Positions 20,400 to 33,709 are shown, numbered from the stretch's first letter. The stretch: DNA of 64,000 nt from Petunia secreta (GCA_029990175.1 JARKIP010000042.1:930001-994000), one strand, 5' to 3'. Translations and numbers: made by a program. Notes: generated by a model from the letters alone, not told the origin.

Positions 20400-21875
20400 T
20401 GTTGCGCGGTGCCCTTTTGATGCCTTTGCGCGTGCAATGTCTCCGCACCACAGGCGGGCCAGACGAGGGTCAGCCGCTCGGTCGAATGTCGGTCGTGCGC
20501 TGAACGAGTGTCAGTCGGCTAAACGAGGGCTAGTCGTGTGCTGGACGAGTGTCAGCCACAGGCTTGAGGAGAAGCCATGGCCATGTGCTAGACATGTGCT
20601 AGATGAGGGCCAGCAAGGTGCTGGACGAGTGTCAGCTGGGCGCAGGCTGAGTGTCAGCCGTGCGAGCTGTGTGCGGGCACGAGTGTCAGTGCCGCACGTT
20701 TTGGAGCTATAGTGAGAATCTTGGAATATAGGGTGAGGGCCTTGTTCCTAAGATGCTATAGAGTGTGCATACCAAGTTTGGTGTCGATAGGAGCTCGTTT
20801 TCCTATGGGCTTGACTTAGCCAAGAAGCAGTGGCATTGTGGTAATTATGCTGATCTTTCGAGGGCTATATCTCTTTCCACGAGTATGTGAATGAGATGAA
20901 ACTTCATGGAGGTATGAAGGAAGTCAAGAGAAATCTCTAGGAACAAACGACACCTCATTTGGAGGTCGGAGTGGAAAGTTAGACCCTTATACGTTTCCCT
21001 GGACAAAGGATGTCAAGTGCTGAGACATGGGTTTAATTTTTAAGGACATATATAAGGGGGCAGACATGGTGACAGCCTACCAGCCCTCCCCGTGCACTTT
21101 GTCGGGAAGTCGCATCAAGTAAGCTGCCTTGAGGAAGGACCTCAAGGGCCTGCCTGGACATCTCAAAGGAGTGTTCCAAGTATCCATACGAGTCAGGCGA
21201 CTCTATGGACGGCGTGTGGCCAAAGGGCCAACGTTGGGCGAATAACGGGCGGCAGAGGCTTGACATGAGGAAAGACTAAGCCTCGCGGGCTATTTTCGGA
21301 TATGATAAAGAACTCTGTGCCGATTGATTACTTTAGGAGCTATTGAGAGCCTCGTGTATTGACTTGCAAGCATGACCAGGGTTCAACCATGCAAGCAAGG
21401 GCTCGTTGGCCTAGATATGCAGTCATGGGGCGATGTTGCACAACTCAAGAGGGAGACATGATGGAGGGCTACGCTTGGCATTGTCAGGAGTCATTGGAAA
21501 GTATCCTTGGAGTCGCACATGACAAGGGCCAAGGGCTAAAGAGTTGTCCTACTCGGGTGAAGCCAAGCCAAGTGCCAGGGCACAAGGCAAGGGCCAAGCT
21601 TGAGGATTGCACTTCGCGCGCAGGAGCGACGCTTAGTGCTAGGCGAGGGACGGGCAGGTCCTAAACCAACCCCGGATGTGCGCACATTAAAGTTTCCGCA
21701 TATGAGATGCGCACAAGGGAGAGACCTTCGGGCGGTACAGTTGAAGCTAGGCCACTGAGGCGAGCTTACTAGAAACCTGGGACAAGGAGCAGGCTGGCTT
21801 GTATTCAGGTGGGACTACGAGTGCCGCACGGGCCAAAGGTGTGCCGCTGTCATTGGGAAGGTGCGACCCGTGACA
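20400..21875 (+). repeat. 3' LTR
   Basis: 1,476 bp. It aligns along its length with the 5' LTR, with scattered substitutions and small indels in the GACGAG repeats and the poly-G tract, so the insertion is not very recent. Confidence 0.88.
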
Positions 21876-22038
21876 CATCACATGAATCTAGGACTTAAAA
21901 AATACACACATAGTAGACACATACTACTGCCATTTCTCTCAACCTCGAACTCCAGAGAATTTAAAAATAAAGTGTCCAATCCCAAAAAAATACAACTTTT
22001 TTCAGATCTTGATTGTTATGTACATCAACATGTACTTC
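21876..22038. repeat. Duplicated block copy A, middle part
   Basis: CATCAC...AGAATTTAAAAATAAAGTGTCC...GTACATCAACATGTACTT matches 35911-36100 (AGAATTTAAAAATAAAGTGTCC, TTTTGTACATCAACATATACTT). The copia element that follows inserted within it. Confidence 0.7.
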
Positions 22039-23372
22039 TGAAGGAATATAAACAAAGCGGAAGCAATTCCAGGATCATGATTCACATGTAATCTAGACAA
22101 ACTAGCAGGCTATTTAGTTTTACATAAACATAAAATGGAATACCTCTTGAAGCGTGACTTCAACCGTGAAACGAATCTTCAATCATGAGCAAGATCATCT
22201 ACATGATCGTCCTCCAGTTCCATGATCTTCTGTCGTGTACCCGAAAAATAACCAAACTAATAATATTTGAGTGGAACAAATATTTCAGAGAGAGAAAAAA
22301 CAGTATAATTTTCATGTGTCTTTTCCTTTGGCCAGAAATCCCCTTTATATAGTTTTGAGAGTTAAAACCATTTTTCAAAACTGTCTAGATTTTTTTCCCA
22401 CCAAGAAACATCTCTCACAGTCCTTATTGAATTTGGTCACAACAGGGACCGAAGAATTGATTAATGAGGCTTCTAATTATGGAATTAATTCTTTTTCTCT
22501 AGAATTAACCTTTCCATAATAAATTACAAATTATTTCCACTAGAAATTCGTAATTGCATCCTAAGTTGAATTTCGAATTCTTCCATCAAATCTTATTTAA
22601 CTCCTCACGTTAAGATTACAGACACCAATCAATAATATCAAATTACTGACAATTTAATATATTGACTAAATGAATATCCTTTAGACTTCCGCTTAACTTA
22701 TTCCATGTACCGGATGCAAAATCCACTGGCCAGATTTACACATAGAAACTTATAAGCTTTCATAAAAGGTGTGTCATCAATCTCTATACCGAGACGTAGA
22801 TTCTTTCAACTAGCTATCACTTCGCAAAAGCATATTATTATTATCCAACTTATCAGGAATTATTTGACCCAAATATCCTGGACCTCACCTATTGATAAAT
22901 CAAGACAATGGACAATATACACCACTAATAATAGCTATATCAAGATTAAGAGTATAAGTATATTTGACGAGCTAGAGAATATATTTTATATAGTCAGTAT
23001 AAAAACACTTATCTCTACTTGGTCCGTTCAATGATGCACACAAAGCGCACTAACACAAGAAGTTGGAACTATACCATTCTCATAATCAAGATAAATTATA
23101 TATAATTTTGTACTACAATCATACCGATGGGTTTGTCCAATTTCCATCTTAGATTGTGAACATTACTTTATTATTTATAAGAACCGATGATTTAATCTTC
23201 CGTGTAGAAGCTAGGCTCTACACAATAAATCAACTACTATATAAATAATAGGACACACATGGCACAATTGATTTAAATAAGTAATTATTCATTATATTTA
23301 ATAAATGAATAACCAATTGTTCAACTAGGAATAATCCAACTAAAACCGCATAGTTATTAGTATGTCTCAACA
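22039..23372 (-). repeat. 3' LTR of the copia element
   Basis: 1,334 bp, matched along its length by 33724-35041 with scattered differences. The sequence over its inner edge (CTCAACAATCTYC.ACTTATACTTATAAC) is repeated about 50 bp further in (near 23422), a small duplication that includes the polypurine tract (AAGTGGGAGAT on the minus strand). Confidence 0.88.
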
Positions 23373-23879
23373 ATCTTCTACTTATACTTATAACCATGTC
23401 ATTGTTATAATACATACTATATCTCAACAATCTCCCACTTATACTTATAACATGGTTAATAGTATATATCCTATCAAACTCTCACTTAGACTTTTAACCA
23501 TGCATCTACAACTTTCACATGCATTCTTTTTACATGAATACTAAAAGGAATCTAGCCAAGTTGTTTTCTGATGCAATATTTGTCCAATAGCGTTTTACGA
23601 ATACTAACCGATTCGTCCCAACCTCTTCAGGGATCCAGTCATGAAACTCTCTCAAGAGTGTACACCGAACCATTTTTATTCTTTTTTCCCACTACGACAA
23701 AGTAGTACTACTAAGCCACACTACCATGGTCTTGTGGTGAAACCACCTAACAATTAGAATCTTAAGTCTTAATATTATTTCCTTACCTTTCGGGATCAGA
23801 ATATGAACAGCTCCATTCTTGTAGTTTATATTAATGCTTATCAAAAAATCACTCCCACTACTTTGGAGTAGTGACTTTT

Positions 23880-25060
23880 GAAGCATCTTTTGTCAATTGA
23901 CATTTCTCCCACTACTTAAATGAAATGGAACATCAACTCCGACATGTGGATTGGATTTCTTGAAATTTTGGTTTTTCAGGTGATCCACTTGTAATTTCTT
24001 TGTTTAGTTCCAGTAATTAAAATTTACTTCTAAGAACACTGTTTATTAAATGGTCATATTCTAGAAATCCGATATTTATGCTAACAAATATGTTTTTCAT
24101 TATGACAAGAAAATAAACTTCTTTACATCCCCATTGGATAGCCAATAAACATATATACATTCATCCTTGATTCCAACTAATCAGTTTTTTTCCTTTTTAA
24201 AAGGTACTAACATAGAAGGACTACATTTAGAATATAATTGAAAGTTTCTAAGGCATATTCCCAATAAGAAAGAGAATAACAGGTTTGAATAATTTCACAT
24301 TGATCTAGCCATCTCCGTAAGAGTCTTAATTATTCTTTCTACTACACCATTTTGTTGTAGCGTCCCAGGTGTAGGCATAATTTCTTATTCTGATAAGTAA
24401 TTAGTGAATTTTGCAAAGAGGTATTACCACCACGATCAGATCGCAGTGACCTAATATATTTTCCAAGACGCTTTTCTTTTTCAGTCTTAAACTCCTTGAA
24501 TTTCTCAAAGCATTAAGATTTATAATGCTTCAAATAAATATATTCATATTTTGAGTAATCATTTATGAATATCATAAAAATTCTCAAAAATATCTCTTTT
24601 ATGTGTGTTCATTAGATTACACTAATCAGAACGAATTAATTCAAACTTATCACTAGCTCTATTTCCTTTTAAGGGGAAGTATCTCTTAGTCATATTACCT
24701 TTTAAACGGGACTCACATGGTTGGTAGTGCCCTTACTTTCGATGAATCTAAAAGATCCATCCTTAACCAACCACAATATGCTATTTAAATAAATGTGACT
24801 TTGATACAAGAGCAACAAATAAGTGTCATTGAATTTCAAAGAATATTTTCTCTTATGGAAAAAATTAATATCGTTAAATCTGGAAGACATATCAAATGAA
24901 AAAGCCTTGCAACATTGTACCACAAGAGATAAATATTTATTAACCTCAATAATACCAAAATTATTGATAAAATAAATTGAATATCTATCTCTTATTAAGC
25001 TAGAAACTGAAATCAAATTTCTTTCTAACTTAAAGTACATATAATGCATCATTTAAATTA
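23880..25060 (-). pseudogene. Decayed copia gag-pre-integrase and integrase
   Basis: On the minus strand, RNLISVSSLI near 25000 is the start of a gag-pre-integrase domain and LVKDGSFRFIE near 24750 its end. LRSDRGGN near 24440 and TPGTLQQNGVVER near 24370-24325 are the integrase core, with the second Asp and the final Glu regions of a copia DDE enzyme. Stops and shifts break every frame, so no protein can be made. RT and RNase H are not recognisable. Confidence 0.8.
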
Positions 25061-26690
25061 ATCTCTTATCATCACCAGAATAAATCCTTGAACATATGTT
25101 TGTGAGAGAATAACACTTAGATATTTGAATAAAGACATATCTAATTAGTGGGACAAACAATTTAAGTAGATCAAATACTGGTCATGTAACATTGAATAAT
25201 CAAATTCAAAACACATCACATACATATTTTCATACATCTTGAATAGTCAAATTCATTGGGAAAGTAACTATTCATGCACCATATACATGCAATGTCAGAT
25301 TTCACTCATTAAATTAAATAATACCAAACTCAGTTGGAGAGTCAACTATCAATTTAATTCAATTGAATATCAATTATTGAATAGCCCTTGTCACATTGGC
25401 TCAACATGCAATTCTCAATTGGAGAGATATATACAAGTCATCAACAACTAGTGATTAAACCTAGTATACCAACAATACATTTATCCGTTGGGGAGGAAGA
25501 CCTATTGTCAACACGTAAACATATTATTTATACTAGTATTTAATCATGGATATCGTAGGGACATTTAAGCCACGTATACTTAACAATAAATTTATTGGTC
25601 ATGGATGAAGATCTATGTCAACGTGTAAACTTATTGTTTATACTAGTATATGATCATGGAGACCATATAGAATAATCTCTATTACCACACGATGCCAAAA
25701 TTTAACTTTTCTTAGAAAAATAATTTCTAGAAAATAGAAAAACACCGAAAACACCATCTTAACAGCCTTACACTGCCGAAAACTAACATGGTTCTCTGCA
25801 TAGCAATTATTTTTTTTCTTATTGGGCCGTTTTTGATGAACCTACCAAATTTCAGATCAATCGGAGTCTGTCAAAATTTCTGATCTCCTAAACTGTGACC
25901 AAATTCGGACAAACCTTGTTTTTATGTTTTAAGATTTAAAATATCTCGTTGCTTGTTCTAATCATATATCAACAAATAACTTTTTGATATCCATGAATGA
26001 AGATCAAACAACATATTTTAAAAAACTTGTTTCTTATTTAAAAAGTGTGATTCTTACGTCACTAAGAATTCAAAATATGAACTATATTCTTATTATACAC
26101 CAACACATACTAAACCATCATGTCCTAGATTTAATATAAACTAAAATCAACATAAAGAATGACTTTTCATATTTAAATCACATTTTAATTCGACAAACTG
26201 CCTTAACCTCCATCCAAACAATCTCCAAACATCAAAAACCCGACATCACTCATTGCAAACAGCAAAATTTGCTTAGTAGATCGTTTCTGATGCCTCTACC
26301 AAATTTCAGGTCAATTAGATATCGTTAATTCATGATCGCAAAGCTATGACCAAATTCGGAGGATAAAATACGTTAGGCATTTTATGAATTAAAGCAAACA
26401 TAACTCAGATTTTCATTCTCTTTATAATTATTCCATGAGCACAAGACATACATTGTGTAACTCTTTTGACTAAGTTATACAAAACTATCTCTTACATTGT
26501 CCGCTCAATTAATACACATGAGAATCAAAGATATTATTTTCTCCTGTTGGGTGAAAATCTCAACATTTATCTCATGAATTAATTTAGTATTTCTAGTATC
26601 ACAAAATTAAAACTCTTTTTCAAGTAGATAAAATTTGACCACTAGCATACACTTACCAAGAGACAGTTTACACATAGTACATTGAGGAAA
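25061..26690. other. Noncoding AT-rich interior of the copia element
   Basis: No open frame is supported. Two internal duplications are visible: a roughly 118-bp one (GTCAACRYGTAAACWTATT...ACTAGTAT..ATCATGGA) at 25460-25670, and an older pair about 450 bp apart (CTACCAAATTTCAGRTCAAT ... CTATGACCAAATTCGGA) at 25840-25920 and 26290-26365. Confidence 0.6.
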
Positions 26691-26699
26691 TTCAATAAC

Positions 26700-27440
26700 T
26701 AAAATAAATAGATCACTTTAGTGAATCCTATTTATTAATCATAATTCTCAAACCATGCATTGACATAATCACACATGTATAAAACTATTGAGAGTTATCA
26801 ATGATTCCAAATAAATACATCACCTTGGTAGTAACTATTTATTAATCATAAATTCTCGATAATTTATGATATCATCTCTCATAATATATTAATAATTTTC
26901 AATGACTATCAGTAAATATTCCACGTTAATGAAAAAAATTTATCAATCATAAATTCTTATTCCCTATACGATATCATCTCTCATTTATAGTACTTTGAGA
27001 ATTTTCAACGATACTAAATAAATACTCCACTTAGGAGGCAACCATTTATCCATCATAAATTCTTAACCCATATACAATATCATCTCACATAAAATATTAA
27101 GAGTTTTAATGATTCTGAATAAATAAACCACGTAAATGGTAACTATTTATCAATCATAAACTCTTAATTCATATATGATATCATGTACAATGTCATTAAG
27201 AATTTTCATAAATTCCAAATAAATAAACCACTTTGATTACAACCATTTATTTATCATAAAATTCTTAATTCATGTATGAAATCAATTTACATGTATATTA
27301 TTAAGAGAGGTAACCATTTATCCATCATTAAATTTTTAATATATACATATATATAAAATATTAAGAATTTTCTATGGTTCGAAATAAATAAACCATTCTA
27401 ACAGTTACTATCTATTTATCAATAAATTCTTAAGATACAA
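26700..27440. repeat. AT-rich tandem array, period about 105 bp
   Basis: Segments of the form AAATAAAT..ACCA...TATTTATCAATCATAAATTC...ATATGATATCATCTC recur about six times; TATCATCTC-like landmarks fall near 26870, 26972, 27079 and 27179. Units are diverged, so the array is old. It is part of the copia interior upstream of the LINE insertion. Confidence 0.75.
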
Positions 27441-27789
27441 CTATATACATAAGAAGAAAATATATACATATAGGACTAGGAGAATAATGCCTTTTCCTTT
27501 ATAGAATTTGAAATCGTACAGTTGCTTGATGACTATTGCTAGCCCACTAACAACAATATAATGCAGTAGCCTCACGATTTCAGCCATTCCATAAGAGATG
27601 CCCTTCATTAGTTTATTAATTTTAATCACAAGAGAAATTGCCTTTGTGAAATACATTGGCCCGTTACTGACTTGACAATACACTTTGTCATTCAACGCCA
27701 AAAGAGGATTGTAAACTTTTACCCTAAATTATAAAATAATCTTTGAGGTTAAGTAATTTGGCCTCCAGCTTTCAGCAACCAAACAACAA

Positions 27790-27800
27790 ACCACGGTAAT
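27790..27800. repeat. TSD of the LINE (3' side)
   Basis: ACCACGGTAAT here matches 33411-33421 exactly, 11 bp; the last T could belong to the adjoining poly-T. Confidence 0.88.
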
Positions 27801-27912
27801 TTTTTTTTTTTTTGGGTAAACTGAAAGATATATTATATACTAGATAATAGATGTGCTTGGAGCACAAGTAGTTACAGAACTAGTAGCAGTAGTAGTGATA
27901 TGAGCACTACTA

Positions 27913-30707
27913 TTAAGTACAGATATATTGCCATAGGCAGCCAAAAATATTACAAGCATTAAGAGTAATAGTCCTAGAATAGATTATAGCATCCTGATCA
28001 GATTGGGCTGCTTCTCTAACAAGCTGACTTGGTTGAGCATAGTGCATCAAGCGATTAGATTCCTGCAGATGTAGAGCTTGTTTAGCCAAAAAGTGAGCAA
28101 CCCTATTTGCTTCTCCAAAACTATGTCGCACCACTGGGTTCCCCAATCTCTGGAGCACGGACCTGCATTTATTAAGGAGATCGTTATATAGTGTATTATC
28201 AGATTCTAAAAGTTGCAGCACCTCTAGGGAGTCAGTATCAATTTCGAGAGATTTAAAGTTATGATCAGCAGCTAATGGAAAGCCAGTAGAAAGAGCCATT
28301 AGTTCTAAATATGTAGAGGAAGAGCCTGGTAATTGCATTGAGAATCTAAATATCCAGTCCCCCTTATTGTTGCGAAAGACACCACCAATACCTCCTTTAC
28401 AGTTTGACCGATCAAAGGCACCGTCAATATTAAGTTTTCAATTGGAACCTAGAGGTAGCTGCCATGAGAATGAGAGTTTGACCTTAGGGTCAATTTTGTG
28501 GCAGTGGCCTTTGGTAAATTTAAATTCTGGGGTTCACATGAAGACTTGATTAGGGGAGGGAGAATTTTGCGTATTGTGGTGGCCATTAGAATTCCGGTTG
28601 ATCCATAAATGCCAAATAGCAAAAGGAAATATATCTTGCCAAGAGACATGCATAGTATCAAATGTATGATGAGCATAATTCTGGTAAAGATCAATTAGCC
28701 AATGACTTTTGGAAACAAAAAGATCTATTGAAATATTTAGTGCATTCCAAAAACGAGAAGCTAGAGGACAAAATAAAAAGATATGCATGTTCAATAGTTT
28801 TAAGGTGATGGCAGTAAGAGCAATATGGATCAATTTGCAATCCTAGTTGTGCTAGATAAGATTTAGTAGGTAGCCGATTATATAATATTTTTCAAAGGAG
28901 GAATTTGATTTTAGGAAGTGTTTTCAAGTGCCATATCCAATTAAAGTCAATATGCATCAGAGGGTAGTGTTGGATTAGTTGATAGACTGTTTTGGCACTG
29001 AATAATCCATTGAATGTAAGAGCCCATGATGGTCTATCTTTTTTTATTATGTTGCAGTGATGAAGGTATAGAATTCATTGCATCAATAATGTGTGCAGGG
29101 AGATCAAAGGACAATAGATGAAAATTCCAAGATGATGGACATTTCATTTATTGAACTGTGAGTTGGGTCTCTTTATGTGAAAAAGGGCCATGGAAGATAC
29201 TTCTAAGGGATGACAATGTAGGGATCCACGAGTCATACCAAAAACTTAAAGATTCACCATTTCCTACAGTCCAAGTTAGACCTGCCCTACAGATGTTCTA
29301 ACCCTTGTGTATATTTTTCCATATAAAAGAAGGTGGTGATGGTCGTGTAGTAAGATTTTATTTGTGAGAAAAATGGAAACCCAAAGTTGAGATGGGTTAA
29401 CAGTCATTCTCCATGCTATTGCTGCAAGCATAGGCAAATTTTTAAGGCCAGATTGCCTAAGTCCTAAGTATCCATATTGTTTTGGGAGAGTTAGGGTTTC
29501 CCAATTTATATAATGTAATTTTCTTTGAGTAGCTGTGGAGCCCCAAATAAAATTACGTTGAATTCTATCTATGGAAGATAATATTTTTTTTGGAAGAAGA
29601 TGATATTGCATAGTATGAGTAAGAATGACATTTAGGGTAGCATTTGTCAAGGTAACACGGCCTGCTAGGGTAAGGAAGTTAGTTTTCCATGAGGTTAGTT
29701 TGTTCATCATAGAGTCAATAATGTATTGATAATCTGTGACTTCAGGGTTTTTATTTAGAATGGAGAATCCTAGATATTTTCCAAAGGAAGAGGTGATAGT
29801 ATAATTTAAAATATTGCTGATGGACTGTTGTGTTGCTACTGGGCAATTAGAGGAGAAAATGAGCCTTGTTTTATGTGAGTTAATTTTTTGCCCTGATAAT
29901 TTGCAAAAGAGAGTAAGGCATTGCTGGATGGAACTAGCACTTTTAGCATTAACCCTAACCATTATTATTAGATCATCAGTGTAGAATAAGTGGGTTATGG
30001 GTGGGCCATTAGGGCTAGTTTGAATGGGATCCCATAAAGCGTAATCAACATAGTGATTGATCAAGTTGGATAGAAGTTCCATATAGAGGATAAAGATGTA
30101 AGGTGACATTGGATCACCTTGTCTAATTTCCCTAGATGGACAAAAATATTCAGTTAAATTACCATTAAACATAATAGCAATTGAACTAGTAGATATGCAA
30201 GAAAGGATTAGTTTTGTAATGTTAGGAGGGAATTTAAAATATTGTAAGGTACTTTTAATGAAGGACCACTCTATTCTATCAAATGCTTTTTCCAGGTCAA
30301 TTTTTAATATCATCTTTGATCTTGACCCTTTAATTTTTTGGAAGTGTTGCATTATTTCTTGATAATGATAGCATTATCAGCTGTATGTCTACCTTTAAGG
30401 AAACTTGTTTGACATGGGCTAGTAAGATGGTTCAGAAAAGGCTTTATTCTATTAACAATTATTTTGGTGATGATCTTATAAACAATATTGCACAGACCTA
30501 TGGACCTAAAGTTTTTAAGGTTTCCTTAAGTGTATTCCTACTTCCCTCGAGAAAAGATGGTTCCTGGCTATTGTGGGATTTAAGACTGCAGCATATTTCC
30601 CTGCGTCTTTGTTCACAGTTGGACGTATGTCCAGGGAGCACTTGTGAAGCGCAGGTGGTAAAATCTAGATAAACTTCTTGTCCTCCAGTTCTGGGAATAG
30701 CATGCAT
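27913..30707 (-). pseudogene. LINE ORF2 remnant: reverse transcriptase and RNase H
   Basis: Read on minus from 30707: NIVYKIITKIIVNRIKP and GRHTADNAIII (RT motifs before the palm), then ILKIDLEKAFDRIEWSFI (first catalytic Asp), IRQGDPMSPYIF, and YTDDLIIM, the degenerate form of the F/YxDD active site. A zf-RVT-like segment follows near 28780 and an RNase H domain at 28338-27913 (YLELMAL, LEIDTDSLEV, HSFGEANRVAHFLAKQA). Frameshifts occur near 30350 and between 29276 and 28833, and several stops interrupt the frame. Confidence 0.85.
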
Positions 30708-30797
30708 GTTGCTACGTGTAGGTTTGAAATTTCTGTGAACGATCCCTAGGGTATAGGATGCACTCCCACTACTGTCCTCTTTTATTTCTTGTTCTTG

Positions 30798-33284
30798 TCA
30801 AGTGGGAGGTGCCTCCTCCTTGTTCAGTATTTCCTCCTGAGGTTCCTCTTGTTGAGGTGGATGGTGGTTGAATGGTTGGTTCATCATAGGTGGCTGGTCC
30901 TGATTCATTGGTGGTGGATTCGTTTCTTGGAGGTTGACGGGGTTCATAGGTGGTGGGTTCATTTGTGGTTGTAGTGCTGGTTGATTAAGTGGTTGTGGTT
31001 CCCATTGAAAGAAGAGTGGGGGAGCGTTCAAGTCCAATGGTGGGAAGAATGGAAGATTCTGAATATGATTCACCATTGAGAGAAGATTGAAGTTGTGGAG
31101 AAAATTCCGGTGGTGTTGAGGGAAGAGTGCTGCAGCCAGGGCTGGAGCTAGTGGATCCAGGATGTTCATCATCCATATGTGATTGACATAGTTCTCTATG
31201 GCCAACCTCATCCCCTCTGTTATTAATTGTGCAAGAAACATGGGGTTCTGAAGGAGCAGTTTCAGATCCGTGTTGAAAGAGACTGCTTGACCTATCAGTG
31301 ACTGCTCTAGCCATGATATGGGTTGATGATTTGGTGGTGGGGGAAGTATTGCAAATATTAGTGGTGGTAGTGGTGGGTTGAAGTTGGATGGAGGAATGTT
31401 GTTTGCCATTCTTTGAGGTGGCAGTCTCCTTAGTATTGGTATGAAGATCACTCTTGTTCTGTAAATGCGATTTTGGTAAGGAATCATTAGTACTAGTAGA
31501 AGAGTTACTTAAAGGAGAGAAGATGATATCTAGGTTTGTGTGAGTATTTTTTGCTTGTTCATCTAGTTGCATGGGAGTGTGAGGATTGGGCATGGAAGAT
31601 TTATAATCATTTGGGATAGTCGATTGGTTAATCTGCATGTGCATGGCCACTTGGAGGCAAATTGGTATGTGAGGATGACTTGTCATGTTTTGGCTCTATA
31701 TTGTCTGCATGCAGATTTGATGTGGCATTATTTAGTTTTACATTGTCTGCATGAGTAGATGAGGTGGCATTATTTTGATTTTTATTATTTTATTTTTTGA
31801 TTAATTTATTGAGATCAAAATTATCAGTGGAGTGTAATGATTGGATTTCATGGCCTACAACATTTGTTGACACGTTTTGTGTATGTATTTCATTGGTGTG
31901 AATGGCCATAGTAGTGCTTTTTTGCAAACCATGAGCCTCATTGGACAAAATTAAAAAGTGACATTTTGGAGGATTGTCTTCTTCAATATTTTTTAAAGCC
32001 TCAAACTGATTAGGAGAGTTTATGTGGATATCAGTGTTAGTGGATGCAGTATTCATTTTTTCCTGATAAATTTTCCTTGGACTAACTTTAATAGGCAAAC
32101 TAGCAGTATCAGAAAAAGTGACACTAACTTTATCAATATTAGTAGATCAGTTCTATCTTTTATTTTATAGGAAAGAGAAGAACTAAGAAAAGAGGACTTA
32201 CCTGACTTACTCTAGGATTTAGTGTAATGTATACCTGATTTATCAACGATATGAGAAGTCTTAGCAGACTGATTGGGATTACCAGGTGGACTGCGTCTTC
32301 TCTTGGGAAAAATAACAGCTTGCCAGTTTGCATCAAATTGAGTTGCTTCCTTAGAGTTGGTCCTGTGATTGATTGGATTATCCTGTAAATGAATAATAGT
32401 GTCCTGTGCTACATCTTTAGGAAGAAGATTAGTTGGACAATTATTAGATTAATGACCCAAAAGGCCACACAAAGTACAGAGTAGGCCTTGTCCTTCGTAG
32501 ACGATTTGTTGTTTATGCAGACCAATCATAATAGACGATTTAACAAGACGATCTAAAGGAACTTTTATACAAAGTCGTGCATATCTACCTCTCAAGGTAG
32601 TGCTGGTACAGTAGTCTTTTTTAAGAAGATTACCAAAAATATTCCCAATCCGTTTTAGTATGGCACTATCATAAAATTCAGTAGGCAGCTGGGGGCATCT
32701 AACCCAAACTGCCGATGATAATTGTTTCGTAGTATTTGCAACAAAATTTGGTTCCCAAGGCCTTACTGTGAGATAGTGACCGTTGATAAACCATGGACCA
32801 TCAATCAAAACTCTCTGCATATTTTCTTTTTTTGTAAACTTTACTATATAATAGTCACACGCTAAATCTATAAGTAAAATTTTTTCTGACGATTTCCAAA
32901 GGTGCGAGATTTTTACCTTTAGGTATTCATGAGTGATACGTTTTCCAAATAGTTTAATAATAAGGGATTAGCTCCATGGAGCGTAGATGCGTTGTTTATC
33001 TTCTGTTGTTTGTTCAATTGCGTCCAAACCTAACAAAGCATTGCAACATTTGGTTCTTGCGTTGTACAAATTGCGTGTGTATCCAAAGTATGCATTTATG
33101 TATCTGAGTCAGTAGTAGCACATAATTTTTGGAAAGTAAGAAGTTTTTCTTTGAAGGATGTCTGAGAGTCATTAGATTGATTAGGCAATGAAAAGTGTGT
33201 TGGTGAAGGAATGTGAGGGTCGGGTGGTTTTGGAGGAATATTGAACGGCTCAATCTTTTGATCTTCCATTTGGTTTGAATTCAA
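30798..33284 (-). pseudogene. LINE ORF1 remnant with DUF4283-like domain and zinc knuckle
   Basis: Fragments on minus: 33284-33096 (start-like N-terminus), 32820-32449 (LIDGPWFINGHYLTVRPWEP, typical of plant LINE ORF1 DUF4283 domains, ending in a CTLCGLLGH knuckle), and a Pro/Asn-rich tail in overlapping frames to 30798. A stop falls inside the CX2CX4HX4C knuckle, directly after its His. ORF1 proteins bind LINE RNA. This copy is broken in several places. Confidence 0.75.
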
Positions 33285-33410
33285 TGATTGGGAAGAGGAA
33301 TCGTTAAAGGGGTGTAGTTAATGAAGTTTGTTAGTTTCAGAAAAGTAGAGAGAAGTTACAGTCTCTCTTTCCTTTCAAGTCTAATTAGTTTTTCTATCTA
33401 TTGGATTTAG

Positions 33411-33421
33411 ACCACGGTAAT
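33411..33421. repeat. TSD of the LINE (5' side)
   Basis: ACCACGGTAAT, identical to 27790-27800. Confidence 0.88.
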
Positions 33422-33709
33422 GTGATAATATTCTCTTTTCAATATTATCTAAATCTCACTAGTGTACTGATTGTTGTTCTTAGGTCACAAGCCATATGTT
33501 CATCCAAAACTAGCCACCTAAACTATTCAGTAAAGAAAAGTTCAATTCACTACGGCATCACCATCAAAAAAAACTTGACGACAAACCCCGTCCTCGTGTT
33601 TTCTTTTAATCTCTTGAAACGAATACATAAACACACGCAAGCATGTATTTTGAACACTAGCACGTAACTCGTTTACATAAACCCTAGTTATCTAGTTAGA
33701 CGTGAGCAT

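Larger units (their letters stand above)
16352..21875. mobile_element. GC-rich LTR retrotransposon without recognisable pol (LARD-like)
   Basis: Two long direct repeats start TGTTGCGCGG and end GTGACA: 16352-17821 and 20400-21875. A tRNA-Met-type primer-binding site (TTGGTATCAGAGC) follows the first and a purine tract (GAGTGGGGAAGAA) precedes the second, so the element is on the plus strand. The 2.6-kb interior has no gag, protease, RT or integrase signature, hence a non-autonomous element. The DNA is clearly richer in G+C than its surroundings. The flanks share only CATC directly (16348-16351 and 21876-21879), so the TSD is imperfect or 4 bp. Confidence 0.85.
27801..33410 (-). mobile_element. 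L1-type LINE inserted in the copia element
   Basis: The insertion is bounded by an 11-bp TSD and ends in a poly(A) tail, seen as T14 at 27801-27814. On the minus strand it has an ORF1 with a DUF4283-type domain and zinc knuckle, then a reverse transcriptase and an RNase H. Domain order and tail identify a plant L1-clade LINE. The endonuclease domain expected between ORF1 and RT is not found, and ORF1-like sequence reaches to within about 100 bp of RT sequence, suggesting an internal deletion. Confidence 0.9.

Noticed and set aside
16329..21266. GC-rich frames across the LTR element (up to 148 codons)
   Set aside because: They occur in several frames, are shared between the two LTRs and show no gag or pol domain.
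16347..21880. Perfect 5-bp TSD for the GC-rich LTR element
   Set aside because: The left flank reads TCATC and the right CATCA; only CATC matches directly, so I do not claim a perfect 5-bp TSD.
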